A DNA stretch of 20,165 bases from the NCBI GenBank assembly GCA_023458855.1, contig JAEWWQ010000385.1, forward strand, positions 1 to 20,165, read 5' to 3'. The notes under the pieces are model-generated. The model did no database searches. It had not been told where the DNA came from and saw only the letters and a list, made by a program, of their open reading frames with translations. How positions within the stretch are numbered: position 1 is the first letter of the stretch; each line of letters opens with the position of its first letter. Both the position numbers and the translations under genes were made by a program. This document shows positions 1-7,462 of the stretch, piece by piece. Source of the DNA: Bacillota bacterium. GTDB taxonomy: Bacteria; Bacillota; Clostridia; Lachnospirales; Lachnospiraceae.

Positions 1-2
1 GA

Positions 3-386
3 TTATATATGGTAGCAGACAAAAATAAATTAGAATTAGAGAAATATGTGACAAGAATAATGTTGGAAATGGGAGTTCCGGCACACCTTAGGGGATATCA
101 TTACCTGCGGGAAGCAATTATCATATCGCAGGATGATATGGAGACAGTAAGCAGTGTGACAAAGCTGCTATATCCAACAGTGGCAAAAAGATTTCACACA
201 ACAGATCAAAAAGTAGAAAGAGCTATTCGCAATGCGATTGAGGTATCGTGGGCGAGAGGGAATGTTGAGGCATTCGAAGAATTGTTTGGTTATTCTACTG
301 ATTCGGGGAAAGGCAGACCGACCAACAGTGAATACATAGCTCGGATTGCTGATAAAGTCAGATTGGATTTTCAATTATCAGCATAG
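3..386 (+). CDS. Spo0A C-terminal (effector) domain protein, possibly 5' partial
   Basis: DNA-binding protein matching the Spo0A effector domain, the helix-turn-helix that binds 0A boxes. From the ATG at 9 it is 125 aa. Family landmarks are GVPAHLRGYHYLREAI (about residues 22-37), SSVTKLLYPTVAKRF, KVERAIRNAIEVSWARG and the end motif RPTNSEYIARIADKVRLD. No receiver (CheY-like) domain is visible. The frame stays open from position 3 to the left edge, so this may be either a stand-alone effector domain starting at 9 or the end of a full-length Spo0A-like protein; too little upstream sequence is present to judge a ribosome site. A terminator follows at once, so it is not in the polysaccharide operon, though it could regulate it. 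The domain call is firm; target genes and the need for phosphorylation are unknown. Confidence 0.85.
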   Translation, partial: LYMVADKNKLELEKYVTRIMLEMGVPAHLRGYHYLREAIIISQDDMETVSSVTKLLYPTVAKRFHTTDQKVERAIRNAIEVSWARGNVEAFEELFGYSTDSGKGRPTNSEYIARIADKVRLDFQLSA

Positions 387-411
387 AATGAAAAATATAT
401 AGTCAAATATG

Positions 412-446
412 AAAAGACGAGGGTTGGCGGTTGCCCTCGTCTTTTT
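412..446 (+). terminator. Intrinsic terminator after the Spo0A-domain gene
   Basis: A perfect 12-bp stem (412-423 with 434-445) encloses a 10-nt loop and runs into T442-T446. The A-rich 5' arm and T-rich 3' arm are typical of a Rho-independent terminator. It insulates the regulator from the polysaccharide cluster. Confidence 0.9.
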
Positions 447-466
447 GGGTTTAAATTATAGGAATA

Positions 467-495
467 TTGTGGTAGACTTAAAAAGATAATATAAA
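467..495 (+). promoter_or_regulatory. Possible promoter for the polysaccharide cluster
   Basis: TATAAA (490-495) lies 17 nt after TTGTGG (467-472), between the terminator and the first membrane gene. The -10 matches 5 of 6 consensus bases, the -35 only 3 of 6. A promoter is expected here because the preceding transcript ends at 446, but the exact boxes are uncertain. Confidence 0.4.
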
Positions 496-514
496 TTTAT
501 AAGAAAAGTATGGT

Positions 515-1435
515 GTGGATAATATGGTAGATTTATACATGACGTTTTTTTTTCTCCTGCTTCTTACATTTCAGGGTACGGCAATCGTAGCAATGAAATT
601 AGATCTGTCTTTTTCAGCACTGACAGGTCTGTTCAGTATACTATTAATACTTATCTGCGGAGCGGTACTGCTATGGAAGAAAAAATCATGGGTGAAAAAA
701 GAATTTAACTGGAAGAAGAGTTTCCTGGAGCTAAGAGCAGATCTTACAGCCATGCATATTTTAATAGTGCTCCTGTTTATTGCCCAGATCGGTGTGGCTT
801 TTTATTTTGCACCGATCGTACAAGAAGATAATACGATGGAAATCGTGCAGACGACACTTACGACAAACAGTATTCATATGTATAATTCGATGACAGGACA
901 AGCATCTGTAAATGGCATTGCGATGCAGGGAAAATTTATGGTACTGCCTTTGTTCTATGCATATATATGCCGTATATTCCGGATGAATCCTGCGGTCCTG
1001 CTGTACAGAGTGATTCCGGTATGGATTCTGCTGGTATCGTATCTGGTCTATGCCCATTTGGCACAGCAGCTGTTCCGGACAGAAGAAGATAAGCCGGATT
1101 CATTCGCTGTTACTGTATTTATAGTGTTATATGGTGCACTGCTATTATTTGGTGATTTCTTATTTACCACCATCCCGTATCGGATTTTTCACTGTGCGTG
1201 GACAGGTGAGACTCTTGTTGTGGCCATTACCCTGCCGTTTATTATTAGTCAGTGCCTGCAGTTGAAAAGAAATAGAACTTTCTCCCTGCTGTCTATAGGA
1301 ATAAGCGGAATTGCAGTATTTATTTTAGTCAGTCTGCAAAAGGGAATTACGTACCTTGCTCTGACGGGAATTATCTTATCGCTGGTATTCCTGATGACGA
1401 AAGTTAGGAGGCCGAAAACATGCAAAAATTCGTAG
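515..1435 (+). CDS. Polytopic membrane protein, DUF6077-like (N-terminal half)
   Basis: Integral membrane protein of 306 aa with roughly seven or eight hydrophobic segments, for example residues 8-25, 33-53, 78-99 and 162-185, plus three near the C-terminus. It resembles the DUF6077 family of clostridial membrane proteins found in polysaccharide loci; their activity is not established. The layout is reminiscent of GT-C glycosyltransferases that use lipid-linked sugars outside the membrane. The given start is GTG at 515. An in-frame ATG at 524 is an alternative, and neither has a good ribosome site. The end overlaps the next gene by 16 bp. The overlap, and the soluble domain on the next protein, suggest that the two act together or derive from one longer protein. 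The membrane nature is clear; the family and role are inferred. Confidence 0.7.
   Translation: MDNMVDLYMTFFFLLLLTFQGTAIVAMKLDLSFSALTGLFSILLILICGAVLLWKKKSWVKKEFNWKKSFLELRADLTAMHILIVLLFIAQIGVAFYFAPIVQEDNTMEIVQTTLTTNSIHMYNSMTGQASVNGIAMQGKFMVLPLFYAYICRIFRMNPAVLLYRVIPVWILLVSYLVYAHLAQQLFRTEEDKPDSFAVTVFIVLYGALLLFGDFLFTTIPYRIFHCAWTGETLVVAITLPFIISQCLQLKRNRTFSLLSIGISGIAVFILVSLQKGITYLALTGIILSLVFLMTKVRRPKTCKNS
1406..1411 (+). promoter_or_regulatory. Strong ribosome binding site inside the upstream gene
   Basis: A consensus AGGAGG lies 8 nt before the ATG at 1420, inside the coding sequence of the preceding membrane gene. It argues that the second membrane ORF is separately initiated and translationally coupled, not merely produced by a sequencing frameshift. 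Confidence 0.8.
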
Positions 1436-2319
1436 CATTGATTCTTCATGTGAATCAGACAATAAGAAATTACGGGAAGTATGATATCTTATTGTATCTT
1501 GCACTTCTATATCTGGGACTGCATTATTTTAGCCGGAAAAGCGGACGGCGGGAGCAGGCAGATAAGTGGGATATAAGGATATGTCTTTTTGGCATATTAG
1601 GATTTTTTATTTTGTGGAATCCGCTTATTGTTATGGCGATTATTGAACTGATGCCGGAGTTTGTGGACTATTGGAGACTGTTATGGATAATACCTGAAAT
1701 CGGAATTCTGGCATATGCCGGAACCGGAATTCTTATGTATTCTTATAAAAAAGAGAACACTGATAAAAAATACAGAACCTATATCGGTCTGATGTTCCTC
1801 ATTATGCTGATCGCCATGGCGGGAACAATTAATCCGTATCATTCGGATTCACTTGAAAAGGCAGATAATATATATGGAATCCCGGATAAGGACATGCAGG
1901 TATTGCAATACTGGGACAATGCGGAGGAAGATATTACATTATTGGCTACAAATGCAATTACGGAAGAGGCCAGACGATATAATGGAAGGATCAGGACAGT
2001 TTATGGCCGGGATCTGTGGAGTACGAGTGCTGTTACCTATCGTATAGACGGGTATGATCAGATGCTGTATCCGCTCTATGAGTGGATGCAGTCACCAACA
2101 GGAAATGAAGAGGCAATCACAAAAACAGCGGCTGATCTTAAATGCGGCTATCTTGTAATATCCAATGGACGTGCAGAACAGGAAGCCCAGGAAATACCAA
2201 GGGATCCGAATGCAATAGTAGATATGTCGGTAGATCCTGCAAACTGGACGCTTCATGGTTACCAGTTAGTCAAGACGACGGATTATTATCATATTTTTAA
2301 ATTAGAGGGAAAAAAATAG
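1420..2319 (+). CDS. Membrane protein with extracytoplasmic C-terminal domain (DUF6077-like second half)
   Basis: A 299-aa protein with about four hydrophobic segments in its first 140 residues (about 22-37, 52-75, 84-107, 122-137), then a soluble region of about 160 residues that should face outside. The soluble part contains LLATNAITEEARRYNGRI followed by TVYGRDLW. From memory, a pattern like this follows the membrane part in longer DUF6077-like proteins, which is why I pair it with the gene before. The ATG at 1420 is supported by AGGAGG at 1406-1411. The gene overlaps its upstream neighbour by 16 bp and shares one base (TAGTG) with the glycosyltransferase downstream, so it sits in a tightly coupled operon. 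The biochemical function is unknown. Confidence 0.65.
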   Translation: MQKFVALILHVNQTIRNYGKYDILLYLALLYLGLHYFSRKSGRREQADKWDIRICLFGILGFFILWNPLIVMAIIELMPEFVDYWRLLWIIPEIGILAYAGTGILMYSYKKENTDKKYRTYIGLMFLIMLIAMAGTINPYHSDSLEKADNIYGIPDKDMQVLQYWDNAEEDITLLATNAITEEARRYNGRIRTVYGRDLWSTSAVTYRIDGYDQMLYPLYEWMQSPTGNEEAITKTAADLKCGYLVISNGRAEQEAQEIPRDPNAIVDMSVDPANWTLHGYQLVKTTDYYHIFKLEGKK

Positions 2320-3074
2320 TGAAGAATGAAGAAAACATGGTTAGTATCATAGTGCCGGTCTATAATGTAAGTGCTTTTATTGATGCGACCATCCATTCGG
2401 TATTGAATCAGACCTATCCGGACTGGGAGCTGATACTGGTTGAAGATTGCTCAACGGATGATACGCTGAGCCGCATGCAGGAATATAAGGACCCAAGAAT
2501 CCGCATTATCCGCCAGTCACATAACCAGGGAGCTGCGAAGGCCAGAAATGCAGGACTGAGGGAAGCTATCGGGAGATATATTGCTTTTCTGGATGCAGAT
2601 GATATCTGGAATTCTGAAAAGCTGGAAAGACAATTACAGTTTCTTCATGCGCGGGATGCCGCATTTGTCTGCACTTCCTATGAGTTTGCAGATGAAGCGG
2701 GAACAGGGACCGGAAAGATGGCGCATGTACCGGAGTGTCTTACTTATAAAGAAGCTCTGAAGAATACGATTATCTTTACTTCCACGGTACTATTCGATAC
2801 CGTGAAGATTCCCAGGGAGCTGATTACCATGCCGGAAGTGAAGAGTGAGGATACGGCTACCTGGTGGAAAATATTACGGAATGGGTATACGGTATATGGT
2901 ATGGATGAGGTGCTGGTGCGGTATCGTCGCCCGGTAAATTCACTTTCCTCCAACAAGATAGAGGCAATCCGGAGAGTCTGGAATCTGTACCGTAAAGTGG
3001 AGGGACTGTCCCTGTGGTACAGCGCATATAACTTTGTCTTTTATGCTGTAAGGACGACGTTGAGAAGGCTGTAA
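2319..3074 (+). CDS. GT2 family glycosyltransferase
   Basis: Cytoplasmic, membrane-associated GT-A fold enzyme of 251 aa, likely adding one sugar to a lipid-linked intermediate. The GT2 signature is complete: SIIVPVYN at residues 9-16, VEDCSTDDT (nucleotide-binding) at 41-49, the DxD-type LDADD at 91-95 and a catalytic-base candidate ED at 177-178. The last 25 residues are aromatic and basic (SLWYSAYNFVFYAV), suggesting membrane contact. The start is GTG at 2319, overlapping the previous stop by one base, with AGAGGGA just upstream; an in-frame ATG at 2337 is possible, giving a protein shorter by six residues. Donor and acceptor sugars cannot be read from sequence. Confidence 0.85.
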   Translation: MKNEENMVSIIVPVYNVSAFIDATIHSVLNQTYPDWELILVEDCSTDDTLSRMQEYKDPRIRIIRQSHNQGAAKARNAGLREAIGRYIAFLDADDIWNSEKLERQLQFLHARDAAFVCTSYEFADEAGTGTGKMAHVPECLTYKEALKNTIIFTSTVLFDTVKIPRELITMPEVKSEDTATWWKILRNGYTVYGMDEVLVRYRRPVNSLSSNKIEAIRRVWNLYRKVEGLSLWYSAYNFVFYAVRTTLRRL

Positions 3075-3091
3075 GCAGCGGCACAAAATTC

Positions 3092-3122
3092 ATTGTACCA
3101 AGTATCAGATATGTGGTACAAT
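3092..3122 (+). promoter_or_regulatory. Internal promoter coinciding with a perfect 9-bp inverted repeat
   Basis: TACAAT (3117-3122), preceded by TGG, makes an extended -10; TTGTAC at 3093-3098 lies 18 nt upstream as a weak -35. The same bases form a perfect inverted repeat: ATTGTACCA (3092-3100) and TGGTACAAT (3114-3122), 13 nt apart. It lies in the 122-nt gap before the gene at 3197. Either a repressor operator on a promoter or a coincidence of the two motifs would fit. There is no T-run, so it is not a terminator. Confidence 0.5.
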
Positions 3123-3196
3123 AAGGTAATTTGATAAGAGTATATCCATAGAAAAATAAGATTTGGATTTAGCGGCGGTGAGGAAGGTCAGAAAGT

Positions 3197-4129
3197 ATGG
3201 CAAAATTATTAAGCATTGTGGTTCCGTGCTATAACGAAGAAGAAACAGTCGGACCATTTTATGAAGAAATTACAAAATTAGATACTTTTTTCAAACAGAA
3301 AGAACTGGAAATTGAGATAATCTATGTAGATGATGGTTCAAAAGATAAGACTCTGAAAAATATAAAGGAACTGTGTAATCAGGACAGGCGTGTTCATGTA
3401 ATCTCTTTTTCAAGAAACTTTGGAAAAGAGGCAGGTATCTATGCCGGGCTTCAGAAGGCAAAAGGTGATTATACGGTACTGATGGATGTGGATCTGCAGG
3501 ACCCACCCGCATTGCTGCCGGAAATGTATACCTATATAGAGCAGGGATTTGATTCTGTGGCAACCAGACGTGTTAACCGAAAAGGAGAACCGGTCATCCG
3601 GTCTTTTTTTGCAAGAACATTTTACAAGCTTATGCATAAGATCTCAAAAACAGATATTGTAGACGGTGCGAGAGATTATCGTCTTATGACAAGGCAGGTC
3701 GTTGATGCGATTCTGGCAATGAGTGAATATAACCGCTTTACAAAGGGAATCTTTGGCTGGGTAGGTTTCGAGACTAAGTGGCTGGAGTATGAGAATGTGG
3801 AGCGGACAAGAGGTGAGACAAAGTGGTCCTTCTGGAAACTGTTTCTCTATTCTTTGGACGGTATTATGGCCTTTTCAACGGCGCCACTGGCAATTGCATC
3901 AATTATGGGGCTGTTTTTCTGTATCGTGGCATTCCTGTTCATTGCATTCGTGTTTATCAGGAAATGCCTGTTTGGAGATCCGGTATCCGGATGGCCGTCG
4001 CTTGTATGTATCATGCTTTTTGTAGGCGGGGTACAGTTATTTTGTCTGGGTATCTTTGGCGAATATATGTCGAAGATGTATATGGAAGTAAAAAAACGCC
4101 CAATTTACCTGGTGAAAGAAGAAATGTAA
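3197..4129 (+). CDS. GtrB/DPM1-like polyprenyl-phosphate glycosyltransferase
   Basis: GT2 enzyme of 310 aa, the usual length for GtrB, CsbB and dolichol-phosphate-mannose-synthase-like proteins. These move a sugar from a nucleotide donor to a polyprenyl phosphate on the cytoplasmic side. Visible features are SIVVPCYNEE (6-15), VDDGSKDKT (44-52), the subfamily motif MDVDLQDPP (96-104), RTRGETKW (203-210), and two C-terminal membrane helices (about 229-254 and 265-287). The start at 3197 has AGGAAGG upstream. Such enzymes normally supply lipid-linked monosaccharides to a GT-C type transferase outside the membrane, and the DUF6077-like pair at 515-2319 is the only such candidate nearby. It is preceded by its own likely promoter. 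The family call is strong; the sugar is unknown. Confidence 0.88.
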   Translation: MAKLLSIVVPCYNEEETVGPFYEEITKLDTFFKQKELEIEIIYVDDGSKDKTLKNIKELCNQDRRVHVISFSRNFGKEAGIYAGLQKAKGDYTVLMDVDLQDPPALLPEMYTYIEQGFDSVATRRVNRKGEPVIRSFFARTFYKLMHKISKTDIVDGARDYRLMTRQVVDAILAMSEYNRFTKGIFGWVGFETKWLEYENVERTRGETKWSFWKLFLYSLDGIMAFSTAPLAIASIMGLFFCIVAFLFIAFVFIRKCLFGDPVSGWPSLVCIMLFVGGVQLFCLGIFGEYMSKMYMEVKKRPIYLVKEEM

Positions 4130-4134
4130 GAATT

Positions 4135-4139
4135 GAGGT
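4135..4139 (+). promoter_or_regulatory. Ribosome site that favours a TTG start
   Basis: GAGGT lies 9 nt before TTG at 4149 but 18 nt before the in-frame ATG at 4158. The normal spacing picks the TTG as the start of the sugar transferase. Confidence 0.6.
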
Positions 4140-4148
4140 ACTTAAACT

Positions 4149-5513
4149 TTGCGTAAAATGGAATCTTTTAAGAGAATTATCGTATTACAATTAGCTGGTT
4201 TAAATTTACTATTTCAGGTTGCACTGTATGCAATATTGTGGTATGCCAATTATGCAGATACGATACAGGTATACTTCTGGAAACGTGGACACTGGCTGGT
4301 AATTATTATCTATGGTCTGTTGCTGCTCTTTTTTTCCAGAATGTACGGCGGATATCAGATAGGTTACCTGAAGTCTATAGAAGTCTTTTTTTCGCAGGTT
4401 TTTTCTACTGTTTGTGTAAATACATTCTCCTATTTTCAGATATCATTATTAAATGGTAACTTAATAAAACCGGGCCCTTTGCTTAGAGTAACGGTACTTG
4501 ATATTATTGGTGTTGGATTGTGGACGATTGGTTCCACATGGATCTATCGTTCTATTTTTGAACCAAGGGAGCTTCTTCTGGTACACGGAGACCGGTCAAT
4601 TGAAGATATTACTGAAAAGTTTGCCAGCCGTAAGGATAAATATAAGATCTGTCAGTGCATGCACATTTCAGAAGGAATAGATGCGATATGCAGGGAAGCA
4701 GAGAATCGTTATGACGCAGTAGTAATATGGGATATTAAGGCAGAAGACCGCAATAAGATTTTAAAGTATTGCTATGGACGCGAGATCCGTGTTTATATCA
4801 TGCCAAAGATAACAGATGTTATTGTTAAGGGTTCGGAACAGCTGCATTTATTTGATACGCCGATTCTGTTGACACGGGAGTATGCATTAAAGATAGAGCA
4901 GAGAATGATCAAAAGAATCATAGATCTGGTCTGTTCCCTGATTCTTTTGGTGATTACATCCCCTGTTATGCTGGTGACGGCAATTGCAATCAAATCTTAT
5001 GATAAGGGCCCTGTTTTCTATAAACAGATCCGATGTACAAAAGGACAGAAGGAATTTGGCATCCTGAAGTTCCGCAGTATGCGTGTCGATGCGGAGAAAG
5101 ACGGTGTGGCAAGGCTGGCATCGAAAAATGATTCAAGAATCACACCGGTCGGTAAATTTATCCGCAAGGTCAGGATTGATGAATTACCGCAATTATTCAA
5201 TATAATAACGGGTGATATGTCATTTATCGGACCACGTCCGGAACGTCCTGAGATTATTAAACAATATATTCAGGAGATGCCGGAATTTGAATTCCGTACA
5301 AGAGTAAAAGCCGGGTTGGCAGGGTATGCGCAGGTATTCGGCAAATATAATACGACACCATACGATAAATTAAAACTGGATTTATTTTATATTGAAAACT
5401 ATACAGTCTGGCTGGATATCAAGCTGATGCTTCTGACATTGAAGATTCTGGTAAAACCGGAAAGTACAGAAGGCGTTGATACGGCACAGGTAACAGCTAT
5501 GAAAAAGGAATGA
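4149..5513 (+). CDS. Undecaprenyl-phosphate sugar-phosphate transferase (priming enzyme)
   Basis: Polyprenyl glycosylphosphotransferase of 454 aa, of the WbaP/CpsE/EpsL class. It should start repeat-unit synthesis by transferring a sugar-1-phosphate to undecaprenyl phosphate. Four N-terminal membrane segments (about 10-33, 47-64, 78-96, 112-134) are followed by a nucleotide-fold-like region (about 139-240) and the bacterial sugar transferase domain from 253. That domain has a membrane-entering helix (255-280), LKFRSM (306-311), IDELPQL (343-349), SFIGPRPERP (358-367) and KAGLAGYAQV (387-396), all family hallmarks. A TTG start is chosen because GAGGT is correctly spaced from it. The chain-length gene follows after 4 nt, so the two are surely co-transcribed. 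The sugar (galactose, glucose or an amino sugar) cannot be told. Confidence 0.92.
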   Translation: MRKMESFKRIIVLQLAGLNLLFQVALYAILWYANYADTIQVYFWKRGHWLVIIIYGLLLLFFSRMYGGYQIGYLKSIEVFFSQVFSTVCVNTFSYFQISLLNGNLIKPGPLLRVTVLDIIGVGLWTIGSTWIYRSIFEPRELLLVHGDRSIEDITEKFASRKDKYKICQCMHISEGIDAICREAENRYDAVVIWDIKAEDRNKILKYCYGREIRVYIMPKITDVIVKGSEQLHLFDTPILLTREYALKIEQRMIKRIIDLVCSLILLVITSPVMLVTAIAIKSYDKGPVFYKQIRCTKGQKEFGILKFRSMRVDAEKDGVARLASKNDSRITPVGKFIRKVRIDELPQLFNIITGDMSFIGPRPERPEIIKQYIQEMPEFEFRTRVKAGLAGYAQVFGKYNTTPYDKLKLDLFYIENYTVWLDIKLMLLTLKILVKPESTEGVDTAQVTAMKKE

Positions 5514-5517
5514 TGTC

Positions 5518-6648
5518 ATGTGGGAATGTAAGTATGGAAAAGAGCCAGCAGATTTAAAACTGCTGGCAATACAATTTTATAGAAAAATCTGGATTCTGTT
5601 AGTAGCGGCACTTTTGGGCGCGGTTCTTTTTGGGACAGGTTACTTCATCAGATATGTGGTGCTGGCACCGGAGCCCACATATGAAGCCCATGCGATGCTG
5701 TATGTGGATTTTGTGAACGGAACTGATGGGAAACCGATGTATTATACCTTCAACACAGCCGGATGGTCGGGTTTCGTAAAAACAGATGAGATTCTGGATC
5801 GCGCAGTTGCGTATTTACAAGCGGACGAAGCGGCAGTCAGTTTGAGTCCGGCGATTGACAAGGCAGAGATGCGGGAGAGTGTAGAGGCAAGTGTAGATGC
5901 AGATTATCGGGTAGTAGATCTGACCATAACTAATACAGATCCGGAGAGAGCGGTCATAATATCCCACGCAATTGAAAATGGCTTTCTGGATTTTGGAAAC
6001 ACAATGCAGGAAATTGAGCAGATACGTATTATGACTTCAGCAGATAAAGCGGATCGTATCATTGTAGATACCTATACTTATCGTGCAATTATCTGGGGAG
6101 CAGTCATAGCGAGTGTCATTGTATTATTGGCAATGGCAATTCAGACTATATTGGATGATTCCATTTACGTACCGATTACATTTGAGAGACGATATGGAAT
6201 TCCTATGCTTGGAGTAATCATGGCATTCCGAAGACCAGCAAATCAGAACAGCACGGAAGATTCGTTTCAAAAAGCCAGATATGAAGAAATCAAGGCAAAT
6301 TTGGAACATTTGTGTATAGATGGAAAAGTAGCACTACTTACAGTCGATAAAGATATGGCTGGTGTAAAAGAACATAGGGATACAGAAAATGCCGCCCTGC
6401 TTCAGATTGCAAGATTACCCAAAATAGCGAATTTATTGCAGTATCCGGAGGAAATCAAGAAGCTTACGCAATATGAGGCAGTAATTCTGGAAGTCCCGTC
6501 AGGCAGACATAACGGAAAATTAATTGAGTATACCATTGCGCAGGCAGAAAAATTCAATTGTAAAATAAAAGCTGCAATCTTGACCGATGCAGACGGAAAA
6601 CTCTTAAAAACATATTATTTTGGAAGTGAATTCAGAAAAGGGAAATAA
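5518..6648 (+). CDS. Wzz/YveK-like chain-length protein with a degenerate BY-kinase-like tail
   Basis: 376-aa membrane protein expected to set polymer length with the EpsG-type polymerase. Two membrane helices (about 24-49 and 190-212) bracket an external domain, as in Wzz/YveK modulators. After the second helix, DDSIYVPITFERRYGIPMLG (213-232) matches the linker that leads into bacterial tyrosine kinases (BY-kinases). Next come EEIKANLEHLCIDGKVALLT and, near 319-331, YEAVILEVPSGRH, which occupies the place of Walker B. Where Walker A should be (about 275-285) the sequence is VDKDMAGVKEH, with no GxxxxGKS/T. There is also no C-terminal tyrosine cluster. The tail therefore looks like a kinase fold that lost ATP binding. 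It overlaps the next gene (TAATG). The chain-length role is well supported; the tail assignment is inference. Confidence 0.82.
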   Translation: MWECKYGKEPADLKLLAIQFYRKIWILLVAALLGAVLFGTGYFIRYVVLAPEPTYEAHAMLYVDFVNGTDGKPMYYTFNTAGWSGFVKTDEILDRAVAYLQADEAAVSLSPAIDKAEMRESVEASVDADYRVVDLTITNTDPERAVIISHAIENGFLDFGNTMQEIEQIRIMTSADKADRIIVDTYTYRAIIWGAVIASVIVLLAMAIQTILDDSIYVPITFERRYGIPMLGVIMAFRRPANQNSTEDSFQKARYEEIKANLEHLCIDGKVALLTVDKDMAGVKEHRDTENAALLQIARLPKIANLLQYPEEIKKLTQYEAVILEVPSGRHNGKLIEYTIAQAEKFNCKIKAAILTDADGKLLKTYYFGSEFRKGK

Positions 6649-7433
6649 TGAGAATGAAGGTACAAGTGCTGGTTGCTGCGATGTTTCAAGAGTCGCAGCA
6701 ATTAGTCAATAAAATGAATCTTTCTACGGACGCCATCATCATTAATCAGTGCGATGCGTATGCTTATGAGGAATTTGTGCATAATGGTAACCGGATACAG
6801 TTCTATTCCATGAAGGAGCGGGGCGTTGGTCTAAGCCGCAATAATGCGCTTCTTCGTGCTGATCACAGTTTCAGTCTTTTTTCAGATGAAGATATTGTAT
6901 ATTACGATCAATATGAACAGATTATTTTACAGGAATTTGAGCAGCATCCGGAAGCGGATATGATCGTATTCAACTTCGATGTGAATGAGGAACGTAAGAC
7001 TTATTACAATCATAAATGGAAGAGAGTGCATCTGTATAATTGCGGCAGATATCCAACTTTCAGCTTTGCCATTAAAACAGATAAAATGCACAGGAAGAAT
7101 ATCACGTATTCCCTGCTGTTTGGCGGTGGTGCCAGATATAGCAACGGTGAGGACAGCTTATTCATACGAGAGTGTATTAAAAAAGGGCTGAAAGTCTATG
7201 CTTCAGCCAAAGTAATCGGAAAAGAAGAAGGCAGACCTTCTACCTGGTTTCATGGTTATACAAAAAAGTTTTTTGTAGACAGAGGGGTATTATATCACTA
7301 TCTGTATGGACGCCTGGCGATACTTCTGGCAATCCGCTTCCTTGTAAAATATAAAGCAACGATGTGTGCAGAGATACCGATAAAAGAGGCATTGATGTAT
7401 ATGAGGCAGGGAATTCGGGAGGCCAGATCCTGA
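6648..7433 (+). CDS. Divergent GT-A-like glycosyltransferase
   Basis: A 261-aa protein I assign cautiously to the GT2-like superfamily. It lacks the usual opening motif (xVPVYN) and starts MRMKVQVLVAAMFQ. It keeps the GLSRNNAL helix (61-68, compare the GxxxARNxGL of GT2), an acidic FSDEDI at 78-83 in the place of DxD, and a late NGEDSLFI (167-174) matching the catalytic ED of this fold. The C-terminus is hydrophobic then basic (about 218-236), suggesting membrane association. ATG at 6648 overlaps the preceding TAA, with an AGAAAAGGGA ribosome site; a second ATG at 6654 is possible. Its place between the chain-length and polymerase genes fits repeat-unit synthesis. The specific reaction is unknown. 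Confidence 0.65.
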   Translation: MRMKVQVLVAAMFQESQQLVNKMNLSTDAIIINQCDAYAYEEFVHNGNRIQFYSMKERGVGLSRNNALLRADHSFSLFSDEDIVYYDQYEQIILQEFEQHPEADMIVFNFDVNEERKTYYNHKWKRVHLYNCGRYPTFSFAIKTDKMHRKNITYSLLFGGGARYSNGEDSLFIRECIKKGLKVYASAKVIGKEEGRPSTWFHGYTKKFFVDRGVLYHYLYGRLAILLAIRFLVKYKATMCAEIPIKEALMYMRQGIREARS

Positions 7434-7462
7434 CGGTAATCTGAAGAAAATGGAGATTTGAT

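Noticed and set aside
1418..1432. Programmed -1 frameshift joining the two DUF6077-like ORFs
   Set aside because: The run C-AAAAA-T is not a canonical X-XXY-YYZ slippery site in the reading frame, and AGGAGG gives a simpler explanation for the second ORF.
3823..4194. A 123-codon + strand ORF overlapping two genes
   Set aside because: It is an out-of-frame shadow of the GtrB-like gene, whose motifs are intact, and has no ribosome site.
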